Positions 44,764 through 51,436 of a stretch of 51,436 nucleotides of DNA are shown here, piece after piece. The notes below the pieces were generated by a model. It had not been told where the DNA came from, made no database searches, and saw only the letters and a program-made list of their open reading frames with translations. This DNA comes from Candidatus Pacearchaeota archaeon (lineage in GTDB: Archaea > Nanobdellota > Nanobdellia > Pacearchaeales > GW2011-AR1), in assembly GCA_023133415.1 (NCBI GenBank), contig JAGLWM010000006.1:1-51436 (forward strand). The letters are read 5' to 3'. A program made the position numbers and the translations under genes. Within the stretch, counting starts at the first letter, position 1; each line of letters begins with the position of its first letter.

Positions 44764-45516
44764 TTACAACCCCAACAACCGTTCAAAAAATCCCCTATTC
44801 TCCTCAACCATCTCCCCATTTATCTTCCGCGCAATCTCTAAATACTTCTTCGCAACCTTATTTCTAGGATGAGTATGACTAACAGCATCCCTCAAATTCA
44901 GCGCTTCCTTAACAACTTTATCCTCAGGAACAACCCCAATAATCTGTGACTCAAGCATCGATTTAATTGAACTCAACGGCATCTCATACTTTGCATCATT
45001 ATGTCGCGTCACAATCACCCCATTAATCTCCTTGCCCATCCCTCGCGCGACCTTCACAGCCTTCAACGCATCAGTCACAGCCGGCATCTCAGGATTCGTC
45101 ACAATAACAATCTCGTCCGCAGCCTCTAAAGCCGCTATAACTTCCTCACCAAAACCAGCAGCAGAATCCACAATCACATAATCACAAAGCTCACTCAACT
45201 TACTCATAATCCCGGGTAACTTCTTAACATTAAATTTAGTCAACTCCTTAATTGATAATGATGATGGCACAATCTTCACCCCAGAACAATGCTCATAAAT
45301 CGCATCCTCAATTGCAGCCTTCCCCTTCAAAACATGATTCAAAGTAATAGGAACAACCGGCGCACCAAGTTGTAACCCAATATTCGGCGTATTCAAATTC
45401 GCATCCACAATAATAACTTCCTTATTCAACTTATTTAAACTAGCACCTAAATTAATTGCTGTAGTAGTCTTACCGACGCCACCTTTCCCCGAATTTATAA
45501 CTATTATTCTTGCCAT
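44764..45516 (-). CDS. minD: MinD/ParA-family ATPase
   Basis: MARIIVINSGKGGVGKTTTAINLGASL; DYVIVDSAAGFGEEV; VTNPEMPAVTDALKAVK. Confidence 0.96.
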   Translation of the reverse strand: MARIIVINSGKGGVGKTTTAINLGASLNKLNKEVIIVDANLNTPNIGLQLGAPVVPITLNHVLKGKAAIEDAIYEHCSGVKIVPSSLSIKELTKFNVKKLPGIMSKLSELCDYVIVDSAAGFGEEVIAALEAADEIVIVTNPEMPAVTDALKAVKVARGMGKEINGVIVTRHNDAKYEMPLSSIKSMLESQIIGVVPEDKVVKEALNLRDAVSHTHPRNKVAKKYLEIARKINGEMVEENRGFFERLLGL

Positions 45517-45568
45517 GTTAACAAATGCATATCTATCAGAAAAAATCGCTTTATAAATTTTATTAGAA

Positions 45569-46030
45569 CTAATTCGCTAATATCTTTCTTACTTCTTCAA
45601 TAAATTTCTCAACAATATCATAATACTCACCCAACTTCTCCATATTAATATCAACAACCCTAGTCGGGCCTACCTTCACCTTCAAATTCACATTTTTCCG
45701 AAATTCTCCACTTCGCGTCTTATTCAAATCCGGCACCCTCTTAAAAAAAATGTAAAGCGGCACAACATTCTGGATTGCTTCGTTCTTCGCAAAATACTTC
45801 TTAATAAATTCAATCCTCTGTTTCGGTGTTGCATGTATGCACGGAATCTTCCCCTCTTCACACCTCTTCTTCAAAATAGCATCAAAAGAAATCTCAATCA
45901 AACTCTTCCATCGTGCCAACAAATTCAAAATCACATCACAAGTCTTCGTATACTTTAAACTAACATACATTAGATGATCAGCACTAGTTTTTTCCTTAAT
46001 AATCTCTTCATCCATAATATTACGCTCCAA
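45569..46030 (-). CDS. Hypothetical protein
   Basis: 153-aa ORF. Confidence 0.6.
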   Translation of the reverse strand: MERNIMDEEIIKEKTSADHLMYVSLKYTKTCDVILNLLARWKSLIEISFDAILKKRCEEGKIPCIHATPKQRIEFIKKYFAKNEAIQNVVPLYIFFKRVPDLNKTRSGEFRKNVNLKVKVGPTRVVDINMEKLGEYYDIVEKFIEEVRKILAN

Positions 46031-46050
46031 GTGCGATAAAATCAGGGCAA

Positions 46051-46515
46051 TTACCTTTTTATATCTGTCGGAAATTTATCAACAGCATAATTAACAGAAT
46101 CAAGAAACTCTCTTAATCTCGAAACTTTCAAAACCTTCCATCTTCCATCAACCAACAATAAAATCTTATCATTCTTCACAAATTCAACCTTCGACATCCT
46201 CTGCGCACGCTCTATCTCCAAAATCTTCACCAAATTCTCAACCGTCTTTTCATCCAAATATTTAAGCGCAATCTTCCTCAAGAAAACATCCAAGTTCCCC
46301 GTCATTCCCTCCCTAATTAAGAATGCACGGACCAACTTTCTAACAGCTCGCCCCCCTTCCCGAATTATCCCAACCAAAATCCTTTTCTCTGGAAATTCAT
46401 CATAAGTCTCAAGCATTCTTCTGGCTACACTCAAATGATATCTAGCCTCAAAAAAATCCGCTCTCCAATCCGCAAGGACTTTGTCATTGCATAACCCAAA
46501 ACATCTTTTCTCCAT
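46051..46515 (-). CDS. Hypothetical protein (MEKRCFGLCNDKV start)
   Basis: ORF; its 5' end is duplicated at 33061-33132. Confidence 0.65.
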   Translation of the reverse strand: MEKRCFGLCNDKVLADWRADFFEARYHLSVARRMLETYDEFPEKRILVGIIREGGRAVRKLVRAFLIREGMTGNLDVFLRKIALKYLDEKTVENLVKILEIERAQRMSKVEFVKNDKILLLVDGRWKVLKVSRLREFLDSVNYAVDKFPTDIKR

Positions 46516-46567
46516 TTTATTTCTAGCAAAAAAATAGAACATTCTTTATATTAATTATTACACTCCA

Positions 46568-46894
46568 CTATCTCAGCGATATAATCGCCTCAGCAATATC
46601 CCCACCACTCTTCTCCAAAGCCTCTCTAACCTCTCCAATCTCTTTTCCTGTCTGCCCCATTACCATCTCCAAATCCTCATTCGAAAAAACTTCCGCCTCT
46701 TCTTCAACAGCATCTCCGGTCACCTGAAAACTCTCCTGCCCCTGCATTTTAATTCTCATAACATTCGGATTATCAACAACCAAATTCCCATCATCCATCT
46801 CAAAAACAACTCGCCTCACAGGAAGCTCCTCCTGACTAATTCCCATCTTCTTCATCATCCCCTTCATCTGCGCCGGATTCACTCCACCAAACAT
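46568..46894 (-). CDS. nac: Nascent polypeptide-associated complex protein (NAC-alpha, UBA)
   Basis: MFGGVNPAQMKGMMKKMGISQEEL...VVDNPNVMRIKMQGQESFQVTG...VREALEKSGGDIAEAIISL. Confidence 0.96.
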   Translation of the reverse strand: MFGGVNPAQMKGMMKKMGISQEELPVRRVVFEMDDGNLVVDNPNVMRIKMQGQESFQVTGDAVEEEAEVFSNEDLEMVMGQTGKEIGEVREALEKSGGDIAEAIISLR

Positions 46895-46895
46895 C

Positions 46896-47051
46896 TTAAT
46901 AAAACATCCTTAGACCTACAACCAAAACAATCGTCACAATAATCATTCCAACAACCGTCCCAGGTCCAAACTTAAATTTAGAATCATACTCTTCCTTATA
47001 CCGCATTAACCCACCGAACCCCGCCGGCATTGCCATTGAATTGTCAGTCAT
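46896..47051 (-). CDS. Sec61-beta/SecG-like preprotein translocase subunit
   Basis: MTDNSMAMPAGFGGLMRYKEEYDSKFKFGPGTVVGMIIVTIVLVVGLRMFY. Confidence 0.92.
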   Translation of the reverse strand: MTDNSMAMPAGFGGLMRYKEEYDSKFKFGPGTVVGMIIVTIVLVVGLRMFY

Positions 47052-47189
47052 ACAAAAAAGAACAATACTTGCTTTATAAATTTTCCGAAGTCCAAGTTCT
47101 TCCCCTCGACAAACTCTTTTCAAAATAGAAATATTTATATATCAAATTCCCGACAACATAATAACTATAATAGGGAGAAGGAGGTAAAA

Positions 47190-47624
47190 ATGTATAAAAA
47201 AAGAGGACAAGCAGCTCTAGAATTCTTAATGACATATGGCTGGGCAATTCTTTCAGCAATCATCGTCATTGGTGCTCTGGGTTCATATTTCTACTTTAGT
47301 CAAGAAGGAAGCAGTTCTATCTTTGTAAGTGCGCCATTTTATGGTGTTGCAGCAAGTGCGACAGAAGATACAGTAAAACTGGAAATTGCAAACAAAGGAG
47401 GAGAAACCCTAAGTTCGGTAACAGTTAATGTAACAGGACAAGGATGTACTCAAGATACTACGAATTTTGATGGTTCACTTAGTACTCCGCAGATTATAAC
47501 GTTAACATGTACAGGGGCAGATTCAGGAGAAACCTTTTCTGGAGATATTGTTGTGACATATCTGCGACCAGGAAGTGCGCTTCCATTAACATCCACAGGA
47601 TCCATCTCGACACCTGTAGCATAA
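47190..47624 (+). CDS. Type IV pilin-like protein with class III signal peptide
   Basis: MYKKRGQAALEFLMTYGWAILSAIIVIGALGSYFYFSQ; GGAGAAGGAGG ribosome site. Confidence 0.9.
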   Translation: MYKKRGQAALEFLMTYGWAILSAIIVIGALGSYFYFSQEGSSSIFVSAPFYGVAASATEDTVKLEIANKGGETLSSVTVNVTGQGCTQDTTNFDGSLSTPQIITLTCTGADSGETFSGDIVVTYLRPGSALPLTSTGSISTPVA

Positions 47625-47671
47625 AACCAAATTTTATTTTTTATTTTTTTAAATTTTCTTATAAAAGAATT

Positions 47672-48466
47672 TCAAACCGTCTTAAAATTATCCAAATTTC
47701 CAGAATAAGGTTTGGATGAAATACTTATCCCACTAGCTGCGCGAATATTATACGAAAACATATCCGTCGAATGATCCGTCCCCCTCATTTTATAAACTTC
47801 CAAAAAACGCTCCCTCTTTCTTTTAATCCGAGTAAAATAAAGAAAAATCAATGAATCTGCTTCAAATTCTAAAACCCTAGAAGAACGCTTCTTATCAATC
47901 AATGGATCCCTCTCATAAATCAAAAGTGAAGTGCATGTCCAGCTCCGAAGTAACGAAAACAAAGCCAACGTCTTCTCTCTCATTTCAACATCATCATCAA
48001 ACAACATAACAAAAGTCGTAATACTATCCATCGCAATCCTCTGAATCTTCTTATTCAAAACAATCGTTTCAATATCACCCCCACCCTCTTCAAGCAGCGT
48101 CCTAATTTTATCCGGCGTATACGGCAAAAAGAAAAACTTCCCTGACTTCTCAAGCTTATTCAAATCCCAACCAAATTCCAACATATTAGCATAAAACCCA
48201 GCCTTCTCTTCTTCAAACGCAACATACAAAACATTCTCCCCCCTCTTAATTCCATCCATCAAAAATTGTATCGCAAAAATCGATTTCCCAGTCCCGCTCC
48301 CACCAACAATCAAATTCGTAGAATTCTTCTCAAATCCACCCTCAATAATCTTATCCAAATTTCGAATCCCACTAGGCACTTTCTTGACAACACCCTTACT
48401 TTTCAAAGACTTATATTTGACACTCACAGACTTCACCTTTTTTTTCACAACTTTCTTCCCAGCCAT
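47672..48466 (-). CDS. KaiC/RAD55-like ATPase
   Basis: VPSGIRNLDKIIEGGFEKNSTNLIVGGSGTGKSIFAIQFLMDGIKRGENVLYVAFEE. Confidence 0.9.
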   Translation of the reverse strand: MAGKKVVKKKVKSVSVKYKSLKSKGVVKKVPSGIRNLDKIIEGGFEKNSTNLIVGGSGTGKSIFAIQFLMDGIKRGENVLYVAFEEEKAGFYANMLEFGWDLNKLEKSGKFFFLPYTPDKIRTLLEEGGGDIETIVLNKKIQRIAMDSITTFVMLFDDDVEMREKTLALFSLLRSWTCTSLLIYERDPLIDKKRSSRVLEFEADSLIFLYFTRIKRKRERFLEVYKMRGTDHSTDMFSYNIRAASGISISSKPYSGNLDNFKTV

Positions 48467-48510
48467 ACAACCATCTAATTAACTACATATAAAAACATTG
48501 TGCCAACACC

Positions 48511-49437
48511 TCATCCAACAAGCCCTGCCATAGTCCCAGACAAAACATAACCCAATATGAAAAATATCCCCAAACTTAAAATCAACATAATCGGCAAATA
48601 TCGCAACCCCTCCCTCTCACTCCCCTTACTGACCAAGCCCAAAACAAGCGCCGCCATAACATCCATCACAATAATAAACAAAATCGAAAAATAATAAATA
48701 AAACTTACCGAAATACTCACAGACGAAAAAGAAACCGGAATATTTTGAGGCAAAGAATCGGGGCTTACTCCACCCATCAAATTCGTCATAGTCTCAACCA
48801 AAATACCAGACAACGCAAACAGCCCCGGCGCAAAAATTGCAACGGCCAAGAAAATAAAAATAGTATACATCAAAACCTGCGATGCTGCCTTCTTCTCGAT
48901 AAAATCCCGCTGCCTCATACTTCGCGAAGTCTCCTCTAACAAAATCGCCAAATTACCACCAGCTCGAATCCCCGACAAAATAATCGAAAGCGTCTTATCA
49001 ACCTTCTCAGAATCAATTCTCTTAGACATCATCTTCAATGCAAACCCAACCGGCTTTCCCGTCGAAATATCCCGGCCCGCTTGCAAAATTTCCTTATCAA
49101 GTGGCGCAAACTCAGGACGAGCGCCAAGAAGCATCGCATGGTCCACAGTCATCCCAGCCCTCAAATTACTTGCGACCAACTGCAAAAAATCAGGGAAAAC
49201 ATCTTCAATCTTTTTTATCCGAGCAGCCTTCTTAAGAGAATTCATAAACTTCGAAGTTGAAAAAACAACAAAAAATCCAACAAAAAACCCAATAGCCGTA
49301 GAAATAAAATTCCCATAAATAAGATATACAACAACCCCAATTAAAAGCGCCACCATACCAGAAAACATTCCCCATCTTCTTTCCGCCAAAACCTTTTCCC
49401 TATCTACCTTTACCAGTAACTTCTTTTTTCTCTTCAT
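48511..49437 (-). CDS. Type II/IV secretion membrane protein (TadC/ArlJ-like)
   Basis: FPDFLQLVASNLRAGMTVDHAMLLGARPEFAPLDKEIL...GGNLAILLEETSRSMRQRDFIEKKAA. Confidence 0.88.
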   Translation of the reverse strand: MKRKKKLLVKVDREKVLAERRWGMFSGMVALLIGVVVYLIYGNFISTAIGFFVGFFVVFSTSKFMNSLKKAARIKKIEDVFPDFLQLVASNLRAGMTVDHAMLLGARPEFAPLDKEILQAGRDISTGKPVGFALKMMSKRIDSEKVDKTLSIILSGIRAGGNLAILLEETSRSMRQRDFIEKKAASQVLMYTIFIFLAVAIFAPGLFALSGILVETMTNLMGGVSPDSLPQNIPVSFSSVSISVSFIYYFSILFIIVMDVMAALVLGLVSKGSEREGLRYLPIMLILSLGIFFILGYVLSGTMAGLVG

Positions 49438-50315
49438 AGCAAGCTCGGCCTCTTCGATTTAATCATTCCCAAAAACATTATCTGAAAAAATACAACCAAA
49501 ACAAAAAGCCCAATAAACGCCCCCTTCGTAAGATTTTCTTCAAGCCCAATCATCGACGCAATCACCGTCATAAAACTAACCGACAACGCCGGGATAATCA
49601 CCGAAATTAACATATACATCATAATCAGCGGATTCAACTTATTTCCATAATTCTGAATCTGAATCATTTGTTCCTCGTTCAAAGTCTTGATATTATCCTG
49701 AATAATCATCGACATATCACTTCCCGCATTCAACCCATTACTAATTTGCCAAAGAGTCCTCTTAAAAAAAACCGAATGACTATTAGCGCTCAAATCCGCC
49801 AAAACCTCAGCCTCGGGCTCACCCGAACCAATCCGCTTAACCGCCTTCTTAAATTCCACACTCAACTCCCCATAATTCGAATTAGAAACATTTGTCAAAA
49901 TATCAAACAACGGAATCCCAGAATTTAACTGAATCGAAATATCCTCCAAAGCAAAAATTAAATTCTTTTCAATGTCCTTTTCCTTCTTCGAAACAAATAC
50001 TTTAGGATAGGCTAATTGACTGAATGAAACAAATCCTGCAAAAACCGCCGCCAACCCAGCCCCAATTAAATAAAAAAATCCAACCCCAACAATCATAAAA
50101 ACAATACTAAAAATAATAAATAGAATCAAGAACAGATTAACATACGACCAAAGCACGATTCCCAAATAGTTTTCACGACTCAAATTAACATCAACCCATT
50201 TCAAATAACCCTCCAAAGACGAATCCTTCTTATGTCGAAACCACGAAGAAAATGGCCGAGACCGAGACCTCAGTTTCTCAATACCCGAAGACGTAAAAGG
50301 AATCCTAAATCCCAT
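49434..50315 (-). CDS. Type II/IV secretion membrane protein (TadC/ArlJ-like)
   Basis: NLIFALEDISIQLNSGIPLFDILTNVSNSNYGELSVEFKKAVKRIGSGEPEAEVL. Confidence 0.88.
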   Translation of the reverse strand: MGFRIPFTSSGIEKLRSRSRPFSSWFRHKKDSSLEGYLKWVDVNLSRENYLGIVLWSYVNLFLILFIIFSIVFMIVGVGFFYLIGAGLAAVFAGFVSFSQLAYPKVFVSKKEKDIEKNLIFALEDISIQLNSGIPLFDILTNVSNSNYGELSVEFKKAVKRIGSGEPEAEVLADLSANSHSVFFKRTLWQISNGLNAGSDMSMIIQDNIKTLNEEQMIQIQNYGNKLNPLIMMYMLISVIIPALSVSFMTVIASMIGLEENLTKGAFIGLFVLVVFFQIMFLGMIKSKRPSLL

Positions 50316-50398
50316 CCACCTTTCCCATAAATTTACATTTCATTTTATCCTCTCATAAGTTTAACTCGTAGCTCACAGATACAATAACCCTCAAACAT

Positions 50399-51436
50399 TT
50401 ACCGCTTAGCCTCAGCCAATTTAAACAACTTTACATTGTTCTGCTTAATTTCCTTCAGCAAAAGATATTTATCTGAATAATAATAATTCATAACCTTCCC
50501 GAACTCCTTCAAGCTCCGAATCCCATTCTTTATCAACCACATCAAAATTCCTTTCTTTTCCTCAAGATTTTTATTAACTTCATCTTGCGTCATCCCAGTA
50601 TTCCGCGAAATATCTTCAAAAAACTTCGAGCTCTGCGCATGCCTAATAATTTTATCTCCTTCCTTAATCCACCGATAAAGAATATTTGCATCTGTTCTAT
50701 CCCCCTTCACATTGAACTCCGCAACTTGCAAAACTCTCCTAATCCCTCTCCGCCGATCCCGAAACATCACAACATTCAAATTCACAGCACCAAGCAAATT
50801 AGCAGGAACACTTAAAGGAGGATTAATCAATCTAGAAATAGTTTCTGATGCCGAATTTGCATGCATTGTAGCATAAACCGAATGACCAGTATGCATAGCC
50901 TCAAACAAAACCATTGCCTCTTCCTTTCGCCTCATCTCACCCAAAACAATTCGATCAGGTCTCATCCTCAGAGAGTTCACCAAAAGATCAAGCATCGTAA
51001 TCGCACCCTTCCCCTCAGGATTAGCACTCCGAGTCACAAGCGGCGTCCAATACAAAAACTCTGGTAACATTAACTCCCTAGTATCCTCAACACTAATTAC
51101 CCGATGATTCGGAGGAACAAATGGCATACACGCATTCAAAATCACAGTCTTTCCCGAAGCTGTTCCACCCGAAACAATTACATTCATTTCATATTCAACT
51201 GCTAACCACAACAACGTCGCGACCTCAATACTGCACGTCTTATTTCCAATCAAATCAATAATTGTATAAGGATCCCTCGCAAAACGCCTAATAGTAATAG
51301 TATTCCCCTTGGTGGAAATCGGATAAAGCACCGCATTCACCCTATCTCCAGAAACCAAATGCGCATCCAGCAAAGGGCTCAAAACCGTAATTTGCCGTCC
51401 AACTCGCCGAGCAATAATATTAGAATAATTAATAAT
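50399..51436 (-). CDS. Type II/IV secretion ATPase (ArlI/VirB11-like), partial at right edge
   Basis: EMNVIVSGGTASGKTVILNACMPFV, RMRPDRIVLGEMRRKEEAMVLFEAMHTGHSVYATMHANSA; frame open to the window end, so the listed TTG start at 51382 is probably internal. Confidence 0.95.
   Translation of the reverse strand: MINYSNIIARRVGRQITVLSPLLDAHLVSGDRVNAVLYPISTKGNTITIRRFARDPYTIIDLIGNKTCSIEVATLLWLAVEYEMNVIVSGGTASGKTVILNACMPFVPPNHRVISVEDTRELMLPEFLYWTPLVTRSANPEGKGAITMLDLLVNSLRMRPDRIVLGEMRRKEEAMVLFEAMHTGHSVYATMHANSASETISRLINPPLSVPANLLGAVNLNVVMFRDRRRGIRRVLQVAEFNVKGDRTDANILYRWIKEGDKIIRHAQSSKFFEDISRNTGMTQDEVNKNLEEKKGILMWLIKNGIRSLKEFGKVMNYYYSDKYLLLKEIKQNNVKLFKLAEAKR

Noticed and set aside
48745-51067. Plus-strand ORFs opposite the secretion genes
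   Set aside because: Antisense to well-supported TadC/ArlJ-like and ATPase genes.

Overview
Archaeal chromosome window. Gene content (MCM, TBP, RPA-like protein, eS19/eL31/eL39/eL15, NAC, Sec61-beta, Cbf5/TruB, class III-signal pilin) suggests a DPANN-type archaeon, but the lineage is an inference. The housekeeping backbone is mostly on the minus strand and includes mcm, truB, DNA ligase, a ZnuABC-like transporter, metG (+), minD-like ATPase and type IV pilus/archaellum-type secretion genes. Accessory insertions interrupt it. Strongest observations: (1) a 3.1-kb transposon (5486-8604) with 19-bp imperfect terminal inverted repeats, a perfect 9-bp target duplication, an IS5-like transposase and about 2 kb of regulator/PIN-like cargo; (2) a DpnI homologue between an N-terminal Dam-methylase remnant and a C-terminal beta-class methylase remnant, resembling the scar of a DpnII-to-DpnI cassette exchange; (3) intergenic arrays of tandem hairpins with different self-complementary stems, a common A-rich loop and a constant linker within each array, at the 3' ends of mcm and rpl15e; (4) a 1.6-kb two-gene cassette flanked by perfect 52-bp direct repeats that rebuild the truB 3' end next to mcm; (5) dispersed degenerate heptamer repeats (CTGACNN-like) that also enter coding regions; (6) a duplicated gene start that forms a leader ORF overlapping the DNA ligase start; (7) two large surface proteins with sequon-conserving repeats. 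Everything was read by eye without database searches. Family names come from recognised motifs.
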